DNA from: Kitagawia praeruptora
Lineage: Eukaryota; Streptophyta; Magnoliopsida; Apiales; Apiaceae
Length of the DNA stretch: 64,000 nt
Direction: 5' to 3'
NCBI GenBank assembly: GCA_037693485.1
Contig: CM075350.1
Span: 127,036,001 to 127,100,000 of the forward strand
Part shown: piece by piece, positions 53,241 to 64,000 of the stretch
Position numbering within the stretch: position 1 is the stretch's first letter
How the letters are laid out: every line of letters begins with the position of its first letter
Notes under the pieces: generated by a model
What the model saw: the letters and a program-made list of their open reading frames with translations, nothing else
The model's database searches: none
Told to the model about the DNA's origin: nothing
Translations under genes and position numbers: made by a program

Positions 53241-55115
53241 GCCTAAAACTCGATTCCGGTTTGCTCGCAAACTCCGACGAGCTTAATCCAAGCCCATGCG
53301 GGGCCGTAACAGAGAAACAGATGTCGGGAAAAGCATGGGGACGAGGTTACGATCACGTGCGTTGATGGTTTGGGCGTTCAGTGGTGTGGGAGATTGAGAT
53401 AGGCGACGGAATCGCCAATAAGTTGCTGGCCAAGAGCTCTCCAATTTTCAGGCGACTTTCAACGTTTTCTAGCAAGCAACAGTTCCTCGGATACGCCTGT
53501 GGAAACGGCGTATCCTGTGGGTATTTTGGACAACGATTTGAAAAACGGGTATTTTGGTAAGTTGGTAGGGGAAAATTGGGTATTTTGGGCATTCTTTCTT
53601 TTCGAAATCGTTTTAATTTCTTTTTCTAGAAATACAATATTATAATATTTTTTTTTATAAATACGACCTTCCCCATACGATTAATTTTTAAAATAAGACA
53701 AGTAAAATTTTAGTTCATATTTGATTAATATAATATTTTTGCCAAATACATATTTTATCAGTGAAAATGGGTGATGGCCCATTCTACCTAATTTTGAGAA
53801 CTGTTGGCCCGATATGCCTACACGCGCCGAGCTTGGCCCTAAATACCCATGGGACACGCATTTGGGAGAGGAGTATCTCGACACGCATTTGCAAGAGGAG
53901 CGTCTTTCACAAACTGAATTCTGCACCCGTGAATAGTAACTTGTGACACGCATGTCCGTAATGCGTGTATGTGGACACGCATGTCAGTAATGCGTGTATT
54001 CTGAACTGTTCATCGTCGTGAAGCTCCAGACGGCGCCATTTTTCCGATCGAAACTTGAACGAATTCGTTGAGTACCTTACAGGCATCTTCCATTATCGTT
54101 CAATATACCAAAATGTTCGCCTTTTCATCCTCTAAAAGCCTATATCATTGGATTTTCGTTTGTTTCGCCGGAATCGAAATCCCCAATTCGTAGCTTTTTT
54201 TCCGATTTCGTTTCCGATTTGTTGATACACATCGTTACGGGGATAGAAAATAACAACTCGATGGGTCAAGATGTAGGGAACGTCTGGGCTTCATTTTGGT
54301 ATCCTTGGATGTTGTGGAGGCAGCCGAAATACGATCAACTGAGCTAATGGCGACGTTAAGGCGATTTTATCTCCAGAGCATTCCGGCAGCGTTTTGTGTG
54401 GAAATGACGCAGCTGACGTCATAACGCATTCACAGAATGCGTTACCTCAGATATGCCTACTCTGAATGCGTATCATCAGACACGCTTCTATACAATGCGT
54501 GAACCATGGGTATATCGGGCCATTTTTTTGGAAATCAGCATTTTGGGCCTTAGAAGCTGGGAGGTCGGCATTTTGGGCATTTTCTCCGTGAAAATGGTCC
54601 AAAAAAAGTAATATACAGGATATTTACTAAAATACCTAATTTTATGATTTTTTATTTCACATATACTGTCCAAAGTTGCAACCTCTGGCATCTCTTGCGA
54701 AAATTGGTTGCATTGCAATTGTGTTGTAAATATTCTATATTTTTTTTATGGATCCCCTATTTTCTTTTCGCATTCTGACTATTATTTTCATAAATAAAGA
54801 ATGATAATAATAACAGGAAAATAAAAAATAATATAAGTGAATAAAGCATTAAGCAATGAAGCGAGTTCCTTACAAGAAAAACACAAGGAGGAAGCAAGAT
54901 ATAACAGAAGAGTCAAACTGAGAAATTCCCAGAAAAGAGCTCTTCCCCAAGGTGTCAACAAAGCTAAATTGTTTCTGAAGCTCGCGATTCATTCACAATC
55001 AAATTAGTACTAGTACAATACAACTCGATATACACACGGCGGTACACACAACATATACATGGAGTGATGGTGCGCAAATTTCAAATCACATCAGGTCGTC
55101 TCTCCACTAGTCAAG
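53241..55115 (+). other. Region between the retroelement nest and the GnT-I gene, with unclassified hairpin-rich repeat
   Basis: No gene recognised. From about 53485 to 54590 it has repeated GGGTATTTTGG / GCATTTTGGGC phrases and a set of short perfect inverted repeats: 53489-53515, 53946-53968, 53975-53997 and 54422-54444. The outer parts (GGCCCGATATGCC near 53806 and GGTATATCGGGCC near 54509) are inverted relative to each other, suggesting a decayed transposable element with inverted ends. From 54600 it is AT-rich; the part near 54950-55115 may be the 5' UTR and promoter of the next gene. Confidence 0.5.
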
Positions 55116-55120
55116 GTAAA

Positions 55121-55122
55121 CC

Positions 55123-55163
<41 letters not shown>

Positions 55164-55176
55164 TCTTTCTCCCTCT

Positions 55177-55239
<63 letters not shown>

Positions 55240-55246
55240 TCTCTCC
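55121..55246 (+). repeat. C-run and CT microsatellite
   Basis: Thirteen C residues, then about 110 bp of nearly pure CT dinucleotides. It lies inside a candidate 5' UTR intron (GTAAAC donor at 55116, CAG acceptor ending 55302). ORFs here are Leu/Ser low complexity and not genes. Confidence 0.9.
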
Positions 55247-55317
55247 ACTAACACAAAATTGTTTGAAGTGATTTTGATCTGCGATCTTAATTGAAATTAC
55301 AGAATAGAATAAAATAA

Positions 55318-58300
55318 ATGGCGAAATGGACGTGCGATTACCGCTACCTACTCATCGTCGCTGCTCTCGCTTTCTTTTACATCCAGGCAAGCCTTACCAC
55401 TTCACATTTCCCCCTAATTATGTACTTTACTTATTTCGTGTTTCGTATCACTTGCTATATGTTTATGGAGTTAGGTTTCACTTGCCCCTAATTATCTTCG
55501 TAATTTATATGTATGGAGTTATGTTTTAGTTGCCCCTAATTATCTTCATAATTTTTTTCGTATCACTTGCAATGTATATGTACGGAGTTAGGTTCCGCTA
55601 CAAACTATTCTAGCCAGCAAACTATATAAACCTTCGGAATTCACTAGGTATATACATAAGATACACTATTTGTTTCAAACGTAAACATATACTGTAGTCT
55701 GCGATTTTATAAATGTAGGATAAGGGCTTTTACATAAATGCAAATAAAATTCGGTAAAGAGTATACTTAGATCTTATTTAAGTTATAGTTTAATTCCTTT
55801 CGGTTAGAATATGTGCTTAAAATCCTACGTTTGTTAACTCTTACCTTTCTTTCCAACTTCAGTCTATAAGTGGCACCTAATTTTTGACCGACACTATCAT
55901 GTTTCTGGATTAACTTTTATGTGCACCTAATTTTTGATATATCATATATGCTAATTGCATGCTTCATAGATGATGCAGTAAATGACATCTGAGGTTGCAT
56001 ATTTACTGTTGTTTCAATCATGTATGACAACAAATTAATGCCCATGGTATAACTAGTAGTTTTTTCATTATACGAATATCCTTCATTGTATGAGTTGTTT
56101 GCAATAATTATGTGAATAAGATCTTTATTGAATGTTAACTTTTTTTTTTTGGCCTCAGATGCGTCTTTTTGCTACGCAATCTCAATATGCAGATCAAATT
56201 GCTGCAGCGGTATGTTTGCATTTTCATTTCTATCCATCCCAATATTTAATCTATAAGTTTGTTTATTTCACAATTCTGTTTTATCTTGTATTTCATTACT
56301 TATGAATTTTGGAGTACCACTATATGATCATATACATATTTTATATCACATTCTCTGATCTCCTAAGAGGTGTCATGTCGCTCCATTATTTCATGTCAAA
56401 CTATGTTATCTACTTATCTTATACTGCTTCTGAAATGTGCTATCTGGGATATTGTCATGTTGTTGTCAGTAGTGTATTACTCTTATCTAAATTGGTGTTA
56501 GAACGGAGTTTCTGTTACAAATTTTAGTTAAAATGTAAAGTGCAAACCTTTGAAGGACTGTATCTGACTAACAAGGTAGGTTTATTCAGTTTACAAGCTT
56601 TTTTCTTTTGCTTGTTTCATGACAGCTCTGTTGAATATATTTGTAATCAAACTTTCACCACTATTAGATGTGAATTTTATATAGTACTTGTTATTGAACA
56701 GGTTGAAGCTGAAAACCACTGTACAAGCCAAATGAGGTTACTGATTGATCAGATAAGTGTGCAACAAGGACAAATTGTCACTCTACAAGGTGTGTAAGAT
56801 TTATCAACCAATTCTACTTTTCTTGAAAGCCTATTAGAAGGGGGTAACTCTAGGAACAGTGTTCTAAAAATTAGTACTCAGTTCGACTCGATGAAGGGAC
56901 CGAGTAATGAGCATTTGAAGTACCGGAGAGTATTTGGAGTGCTCTCCGAGCACTCAGAATGAGTTATCAGTTCAAAAATCGGACATATTAAAATATTAGT
57001 GGTTTTTAATTATAATATGTATTCTAACTTTTAATATTAAAAATGATGTGACATAATTAATTATTTTACTAATTTTAGTAACCTTTTCCCCATCATTTCA
57101 AAATTTAAAATGCTTAAAAGTTGCCATTTTTGTTTGAAGCTAGTGCTCACTTCAGGGATTCTTTTTTTTGGGGCCATAACTCATTTTTTCTGATTTTCTT
57201 TTTCTAATCCAATTTTTTTTTTCAAGTAATTCGATTTCTACCCGAGTTTGACCCGAGTCAAGTACAAATTTGGTCCAATGACCGCGTAGAGCATGACTGG
57301 ATCGGTAATAGGGCAGAGTCCCGGTACTCGCCCGAGTTATCCGAGATGGGGGGGGGGTACTCGGCCGTGTTATCCGAGTTTTAGAACACTGTCTAGCACT
57401 ATTATCACCAAAACGACTAGTTGATGCGAAAGTACTCAGACGCCGAGAGTGTCGAAGCCCGGCTTGTTGTCGACTAGTTGACGCGAAGGTTTGCCCGACA
57501 GTCTCGAAGCCCGACTTGGGGCCTTGATAACCATGATTGTGGTATACCATGACCTGATCAAACCAATGACCCGATCCCATAGTTGTTAAGGCGTCGCCTA
57601 GGCGGTAAAAAATGGGTAGGCGTCCGACCCGCCTTGGTTTTTAGTGGGTAGGCGACGCCTAGGGGCGCCTAGGCGGCTAGGCGAGCGCATAATTCGTCTA
57701 AACCCGTCTAATCTCGTCTTATTTTGACCTGGTCCTCTTTTTTTTTTTTGACCCAAGCCCAACTTATTTTATATGGTCCAGCCCAACCTATTTTATATCA
57801 TCCAGCCCATTTTAAGTTATTAAGACATAACAGCCGTCATAACTTAACCCTAATTTATAACATACAACCATCGACAAAGTACAGAGGAAAGGAAAAAGAC
57901 TACAAAAATAACTTAACCCTAATCTTTTAGGTATTTTACGTTCTTTGTTTGTTCTTCAATCTTCTTTAACTATTCTTCTTCTCTTTTTCTCTCGTATATA
58001 CATACATATATATGTATGTATATATATTTGAACAAACTGTACCAAATATAATTGTATATATATTTTATTATAACATATAAATGAATGTATATATAAAATA
58101 TACCAAATATGTATAGTTAAACGTATAATCCGCCTAATGTCGTCTAGGCGAGTGCATAATCGCCTCGGCGGTTAGGCGGTACAATGTCATCTAGCCTCGT
58201 CTTTACGCCTTGACAAGTATGCCCGATCCAACCAAATGATAGTACTATAGGAACTCGAAAGAGATGGAGATAAAAATGATATTAAGATGGATGACTTTGC

Positions 58301-61300
58301 TTGAGATTCATCATACTTATGTTTTTATTTGCTTGGATATGCTTGATATTTGGAACATAGATGTTATTTTGCAGTAATTAGGTTTATTTTGAACTTATTA
58401 TACTCGTACTTTAATTTAAATTATGGAAATGATGTGTTTAGTTATATTATTAATTAAATCGAGTAAGTATATGTATAATGAACACTTTGTCGACTTTTTA
58501 CGAGTAGTCGGGCGACTTGTCGACTAGTCTTCTCGAAGGTACTCGGACGCCGAGGCTCAACTTGGCGCCGTGATAACCATGCTGTCTAGGAACAATGATC
58601 TCCTAAAGAACCATAGCTATCCATCCATAAACTCGCGGGAGACCCCTGTATACTTTTTGGTTTCCTTTCTTCACAATTTTTTCCAGTTTTCAGTAGAATC
58701 TTGCTTGACAAAATGTTTAGTGCTTGTTTGTATGGCATACCAAGTTGAGACTAAAGCTTGTTAAGTGTCAAATAAAGTTGTTGCTCTCAAGGAACTAAAT
58801 AAGATATATGAAAGAACATGTTCGACAAGGGGGGTTGATGTAGGACAAGAAGAAAAACAGTAACACCTTTACAGAGTCGGGGGAAATAGACAGAATTATA
58901 TGAGGGAGTGGTGCTAAGGAGAAAAGTGGTGGTGATTCACAGTAAAACAATTAAGTGAGAAAAGGAGTAATTATATGTATGTATATGTGTATCATATTTA
59001 TGATTATTTGAATTTAAATATATAAATTTTAAGACACCATTACGGAGTTGGAGAAAATAGATGGAATTACACAAAGTATAACCAAAATCAAAGTTTAGTG
59101 TAGGAAGTGATACTCTATGAAATATAGAATTGAAAGTGGTCTGACTGTCTTAAGTGTAGGTACACGAAGTGCTCTCTACTCATAAATTTATATAGGAGGA
59201 TTCTATCCTTGTGCTTGGCATGATTCTCTATGGATTTCTGGTGTAGTGGTGTGCCTTCACATGGTTTATATGTTGCATGTCTGCTTGATTTCACGAACTC
59301 CTTGGGCATCATTTAGAATTAAGAAACCAATAATATGATTCGGAAATGGAAAACAGAATTGTTGTATCTCTTTATTGTTTTTGTTATCGAACTAAAACTT
59401 TCAGCTTATAAGAACGCCTTGCATTTGAATTTTTAGTTTATCAGCCTTTGTTGCTTTCGTTTCCTGATAAGAATTAGTAATCATCACCATTGCCATTCAC
59501 ACTGGGTCCTTGCAATTTCAGAAGAAAAAATACGTCTAGACGAGAAGTGCAGACAGTTGAGTGCTCTTGTTCATGATCTAGAGAGTAAGTCATCTGTAGT
59601 GCAATGTCTTCTTGCTATCTCAGTCTCTCTTAAAAAGCACTAATATAGTATCTATCTCTATATGTGCCCGTGCATATGAAGTTGATAGCTCTTAATCTAT
59701 TATGTTGCAGGGAAAGGCGTCAAAAAGATGATTAGTAAAGTGCAGGTTGAGATCTTTGGCGAGGCATTATACTTGTCTGCTTTACTATCCTGTCACCTTA
59801 CTCATTTTTCTTGTTAACTTTGATCCGTTAGGTTCCAGTTGCTGCAGTTGTGGTCATGGCATGCAATCGTGCTGATTATTTGGAGAGGACTATAAAATCT
59901 ATCCTAAAGTATTTCTTTAGTGATTTCTATATCAAGCTTTAATTTGAGCTGTATAAGAGTTTAGCTGACTCACTGCTGCACAATGTTTAAACTTTTTTAG
60001 ATACCAAGAGCCTGTTGCATCAAAGTATCCTCTTTTTGTATCCCAGGTACTCATTTAAATATTTTTCAACAGAGATTAGCTGTATATTAGTGACTCGTGG
60101 CAGCTAAATTTTGTTTCCCATGTTTTCTGTGTAAGGATGGAACCAATAATGATGTTAAACGGAAGGCTTTGAGTTATAACCAGTTGACCTATATGCAGGT
60201 ATGTTTTTTTTTCTAAGACTACTGAGCTGTGTAAATTATTAAGATTCTGGTTCTACCTTTTTGTCTGCTTAACTCTCTGTTGGTTGAACTTTCTGGTGCT
60301 GTTTCCTCCCCTTCGATGCAATGATTGTATCGAACTGGTTAAGAGATGTACTAGCCTCACTTGACCTACTTTCATTGGCACAAGTTGACAATTTCTCATC
60401 AGCTGCCATAAATATTCACTTTCATTCATGTGCATAGAAGCACTCCGTAGTTCATTTAAAGAACTCTTTACCTTATCAATGTTTTCTTCATCTCCTAAGT
60501 AACTATTCCTTCAGAAAATACCAGATGAGTAAACATCCTGCATATACTTAATGTACAACTAATATAATATAAATGTAACCCAAATATAATATAAAAATAT
60601 AGGATCCAATATATGATATGCATTATGGTAAGGTCAACAACAAGAAATTAAATACTCACGCATACATCTGTCCGTATGGCTACTAAGACTCGAACCCTTT
60701 GCCTCTTGTCACCGAGGGTGAAGGGAATCCACTAGGCTACAATGCCTAAAGATCCAATAATATTTGTATTTGTTTGAAAAGAAGTTAACTTTGGAGAACA
60801 TGGGACTAGGTTTGAAATTTTAATCATGATATCTTCTTTAGCTGATACTTGTCATATTATTAATTTTTTTTTTTTTGTTAAGCTTGGTTGATGTGATTGG
60901 CATCTAAAATTGCAGCACTTGGATTACGAGCCTGTAGTAACTGAGCGCCCTGGAGAAATAATAGCATATTACAAGATTGCACGTAAAGATCTCTCTCTCT
61001 CTCTTTATATATATATATATAATTGTGCAATAAAGTTTATTTCTAAGCTGATACCAATAAGCCACTGTTCTCTCTGTAATAGGTCATTACAAGTGGGCAT
61101 TGGATCAATTGTTTATTGAGCACAATTTTAGCCGGGTCATTATTCTTGAAGGTGTTAATGGGCTACCTTGTTAATAATTACAATTTTATATTTCCTCTCT
61201 ATTTGAAAGTAAAAAATCATAAATCAAGGAGTGCCCAAGCAGCGGCAAATGTGCTCCTAGTGGTACACGAGCAATTCTCACCCCCCCTCCCTATGCTTAA

Positions 61301-64000
61301 AGATATATCAACTACCAAAGAAATGTTAACCTATCTGGCGTGGTGCACAGATGATATGGAAATCGCTCCAGATTTTTTTGACTATTTTGAAGCTGGAGCA
61401 ACACTCCTTGACAGTGATAAGTATGCTCTTTCTGCAAATATAATGTTTCAACTCATTGTTGTCATTTTTTTACATGAGTTTATAACTCATTTTCACCAAA
61501 TCTGATGTGGTTATAAAATGATGCTTTGAAACTATGATAGATCCCTCTTAGCTGTATCCTCGTGGAATGACAATGGACAAAAGCAGTTTGTGCATGACCC
61601 TTGTAAGTTTCCTATACATCAATGTGCAGTTTATTTAGATATGAGATCGAATTGAGCTAGATGCATGGCATGCATCACCCAACTACCATTTGCAATTGAC
61701 TCTTATAATGACAAGAATATTTATTCCTGGATCTTGATGGTTTGATTTTCAAATTACAAAATGTATCGTGGATTTGTGTGTACACTCACTGTAGCTCAGT
61801 AAAAATTGTTTTATGCAAGTAATTTAGTAATTTATTATGCTGTGTGTGTATTTCAATCTCCTTATCTAGTAGGCCATGATGTCTGGAAAACTGGCTGCCG
61901 CTGTCTATGGCATCTTCTATCAACACTACACAAGCACATCTGTTTCCTAATTGCTCATGTGTCATCTACAGGCAAAAGATTCAACGTTGTGTTGGAATAT
62001 TATTTTGATCCAACGTTGTATTTCAGTCTCCTTTTCTTGCCAGCTTAGAGGGTTTACTCCCAATATTGGCATCTAGGACATGGTCTGTGTAAACTGATAC
62101 TACTCGATAATCGAATATAGCAAATTTTACAACTACTTATAAAAATTGTTGGTAACATCTCAAAAGCTCGGTTACATTCTGGCCTGGTCTCCAGACAAGT
62201 TTTTAAGTGCATGCAATCACCTTAATTCTAGTTGTGTTTGGTTGGGGGCATGGTGAAGGAATGGGATGGGAAATTATGAACAAATCGAGAAAGAAAGGAT
62301 GCAAGAGTAATAAAAATGAGGGAGAGTAAATTTTATGATGAAGTCCGCAAGGAGAATGAGTAAAAAGGAGAATGGAGCATTCCATCTCAAATTGGTGGAT
62401 TTGGCTCTTGGTTAGATTGCTAGGAATGGAATAAGGGGAATTAATGATAATTTTTTAAAATTTATCATAAAATGGCACAAATTTTATTCCATTCACCCCA
62501 ACCAAACACCACGCTAGTCTTCCTGCTGGGCATGTGTGGCACAGTCATCTAATGATATATGTATTCACCATTGCTAGCAACCGGAAATACTCAGGGGATT
62601 GTAATATATGAGACTATTCATATTCTTTGTTCGCTTGTGGAGATCTTTATTCTGTTTTTACCGTTACCCCTTGATATATTGTGAATTCAGCCGGGCAGCT
62701 CAGTTCTCAAACTTCAAATTGTTTTTGGGTGCATCTGTTTTTATCTTTAGATTTTTCTATGTAATCCTGGTTGAATGGTTTATCTGCATCCTATGAGTTT
62801 CCTCATTCCTGAACCGTTTGGTATAAATAAAACTGCAGATACACTTTACCGCTCTGATTTTTTTCCTGGTCTTGGATGGATGCTTACTAAATCAACATGG
62901 GATGAATTATCTCCGAAGTGGCCAAAGGCATATCCTTTTTTGGTATTATGTATTTAGTTTTTTGGGTTTAACAAATGTTTCTATTTTAATTTTTTAATCG
63001 TTCCTGAAGCAATCCTTATTCCTTAACAAAATTATACTTATTGGGATGACTGGTTGAGACTGAAAGAAAATCACAAAGGACGACAATTTATTCGCCCAGA
63101 AGTGTGCAGGACATACAACTTTGGTGAGCATGTATGTATACCCCTAGTCCACTTTCAAGGATTACTTCTACGCATACACTACAACATTAATATGCAGCTT
63201 CTCATCTCTCTTTAGTTAGTCGTTGTTTCTTGAACCACGTGTCACAAATATATTAAAATTTTCATCACGGTATACTTTCTTTGTATAGAATATATTCTCC
63301 TCTCTAAATGAAAATGTCTGCAATTTGTCATGGACATGGTAATGCAAAAATATTATTTTCTTCTCTCTTTATCTCTCTATGTATGTATGTCAGTCAGACA
63401 AATGCACACTCCTGAAACGTGCATGCACCGCAATCTATTTGCACAGGTGTCAGGTAGTTTTGCATAGTTGCACAGAAGATACATACTATCTACTAATTCT
63501 TATGCAGGGGTGTAAGTTCTTGAAAAAAAATATAGTCCTTGGTCATTTATGAGATTACATTCTTATACTTTTGGCTATAGTTTCTTTTGTATACTTTTTC
63601 TGTATACTTATTTATTCAGTTACTTGCAGGGTTCTAGTTTGGGTCAGTTTTTCAAAAAATATCTTGAGCCCATCAAGCTGAATGATGTCCAGGTATGAAG
63701 AACCCACTCTTTAATCTTCTCTTTTTGGCTCAACATATCTTTGCAGTTTAAAAAAAAATAATCAATTTTCTACCTTGACAGGTTAATTGGAAGTCGATGA
63801 ATTTGAGCTACCTTACTGAGGTATATACATCTGATGTATAGACTCTAAATTCCAGTTTTATATGGAGATCATCAGTCATCGGCATCCTAAGTGTGTTATT
63901 AGCTAATTGTATCTACATATATTAGGACAACTACGTCAAGCACTTCGGTGACCTGGTAAAAAGTGCAAAGCCTGTCAGGGGATTTGATCCTGTTCTTCAA
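55318..64000 (+). CDS. GNTI (CGL1/MGAT1): Alpha-1,3-mannosyl-glycoprotein beta-1,2-N-acetylglucosaminyltransferase I (GnT-I), 17 exons, 3' end outside window
   Basis: Golgi type II membrane enzyme that adds GlcNAc from UDP-GlcNAc to Man5GlcNAc2, the first step to complex N-glycans. Exons: 55318-55386, 56159-56209, 56702-56789, 59522-59584, 59711-59745, 59832-59908, 60001-60046, 60136-60198, 60916-60982, 61083-61151, 61351-61420, 61541-61602, 62839-62929, 63038-63131, 63630-63692, 63782-63820, 63926-64000+. All phases agree and give 374 codons. Residues about 8-23 are the membrane anchor and about 24-100 a coiled-coil stem. The catalytic domain begins VPVAAVVVMACNRADYLERT. VIILEDDMEIAP holds the metal/UDP-binding acidic triad; SSWNDNGQKQFVHDP, LYRSDFFPGLGWML and AYWDDWLRLKENHKGR are family hallmarks. 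Plant GnT-I is about 445 residues, so some 70 are missing. Intron 1 is GC-AG and intron 13 AT-AC. Nothing suggests a pseudogene. Confidence 0.96.
55387..56158 (+). other. GnT-I intron 1, GC-AG type
   Basis: The exon ends ATCCAG and the intron begins GCAAGC. The strong remaining donor (CAG|GCAAG) is the normal context for rare GC donors, and the acceptor is CTCAG at 56158. No GT donor nearby keeps the anchor sequence in frame with MRLF of exon 2. Confidence 0.88.
56857..57391 (+). mobile_element. hAT-like MITE in GnT-I intron 3
   Basis: 535 bp with inverted ends CAGTGTTCTAAAA and TTTTAGAACACTG. It is flanked by imperfect 8-bp repeats TCTAGGAA and TCTAGCAC, the size expected for hAT elements. 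It encodes no transposase. Confidence 0.7.
57583..58216 (+). mobile_element. Second TIR element (MITE candidate) in GnT-I intron 3
   Basis: About 634 bp; ends TTGTTAAGGCGT and ACGCCTTGACAA are inverted repeats. Sub-terminal regions are rich in CGCCTAGGCG-type palindromes, and the middle is AT-rich. A clear target duplication was not found. It is bracketed by direct remnants of another repeat (57420-57545 and 58490-58585, both with GACTAGT, GACGCCGAG and TGATAACCATG). Confidence 0.6.
60640..60755 (-). mobile_element. tRNA-derived SINE head in GnT-I intron 8
   Basis: On the minus strand, TAGCCTAGTGG (60729-60739, box A-like) and GGTTCGAGTCT (60686-60696, box B) are spaced about 33 nt apart as in tRNA-derived SINE promoters. 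No tRNA cloverleaf or acceptor stem is complete, so it is not a tRNA gene. The ends are approximate. Confidence 0.6.
62234..62509 (+). mobile_element. MITE in GnT-I intron 12
   Basis: 276 bp with inverted ends GTGTTTGGTTGGGG and CCCCAACCAAACAC, a common form of small plant TIR elements. The interior is purine-rich and noncoding. CTAG occurs in both flanks, but the exact target duplication is unclear. Confidence 0.7.
62930..63037 (+). other. GnT-I intron 13, U12-type AT-AC
   Basis: Donor ATATCCTTTT matches the U12 consensus. The branch site TTCCTTAAC (63019-63027) lies about 11 nt before the terminal AC at 63037. Joining gives the family motif KAYWDDW in frame; no GT-AG alternative does. It is spliced by the minor spliceosome. 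Confidence 0.93.

Noticed and set aside
53353..53953. Minus-strand ORFs of 79 and 90 aa near the hairpin repeat
   Set aside because: They mirror the repeated GGGTATTTTGG and ACACGCAT motifs; no support for coding.
55064..55294. ORF across the CT microsatellite
   Set aside because: Leu/Ser/Pro low complexity produced by the repeat; lies in a likely 5' UTR intron.
60680..60745. Possible tRNA gene on the minus strand
   Set aside because: Box A and box B are present but acceptor and anticodon stems do not pair; this fits a SINE head.
61116..61505. 129-aa ORF as a separate gene
   Set aside because: It covers intron 10 and exon 11 of GnT-I; its convincing part is simply exon 11.
62775..62957. 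60-aa ORF ending inside GnT-I intron 13
   Set aside because: It is exon 13 read into flanking introns; the true junction is the AT-AC donor at 62930.

Overview
This window is plant nuclear DNA from a repeat-rich eudicot genome. It is AT-rich, has an intron-rich nuclear gene with U2-type, GC-AG and U12-type AT-AC introns, and carries Sirevirus-like Ty1/copia and Athila-like Ty3/gypsy elements. An asterid such as an Apiaceae species is only a guess from the general look of the retroelements. About 53 kb on the left is a nest of LTR retrotransposons. About 10.7 kb on the right holds one host gene with its upstream region.

Layout (element names are mine). Copia-1 (1-9982, +) lacks its 5' part, which lies left of the window. 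It has pol, a 1.5 kb spacer with an unusual TCGA-centred repeat array, a 1272-aa accessory ORF, a polypurine tract (PPT) and a 3' LTR. It sits inside the accessory ORF of an older minus-strand element, Copia-3. The 3' half of Copia-3 is at 9983-13555 and its 5' half (gag, integrase, 5' LTR) is probably at 49582-53240. Copia-3 was hit in its integrase region by Gypsy-3 (45786-49581, -), a coding-reduced Athila-like element. Gypsy-2 (-) sits in Gypsy-3 and is broken into 14258-17063, 29427-33133 and 45289-45785. Gypsy-1 (17072-29426, -, nearly complete) sits in the Gypsy-2 pol. Copia-2 (33134-45288, +, complete, 5-bp target duplication AGAAT) sits in the Gypsy-2 5' LTR. An inverted piece of a Gypsy-2-type LTR (13556-14249) marks a rearrangement where the left ends of Gypsy-2 and Gypsy-3 are missing.

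How the parts work: gag packages element RNA, and pol supplies protease, integrase, reverse transcriptase and RNase H. Only Copia-1 pol (within the window) and Gypsy-1 pol are uninterrupted; the others carry stops, frameshifts or deletions. Every element that keeps its 3' half has an extra accessory (env-like) ORF between pol and the 3' LTR. These ORFs recurrently have their own upstream TATA box and nearby copies of the PPT motif. They share a recognisable N-terminal module across Copia and Gypsy, which makes them the most interesting system here.

The host gene (55318 to beyond 64000, +) is N-acetylglucosaminyltransferase I, the Golgi enzyme that starts complex N-glycan formation. I could define 17 exons with consistent phases up to the window edge; about the last 70 codons are outside. 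Its introns hold two TIR MITE candidates in intron 3, a tRNA-derived SINE in intron 8 and another MITE in intron 12. The 2 kb upstream contains an unclassified hairpin-rich repeat and a CT microsatellite.
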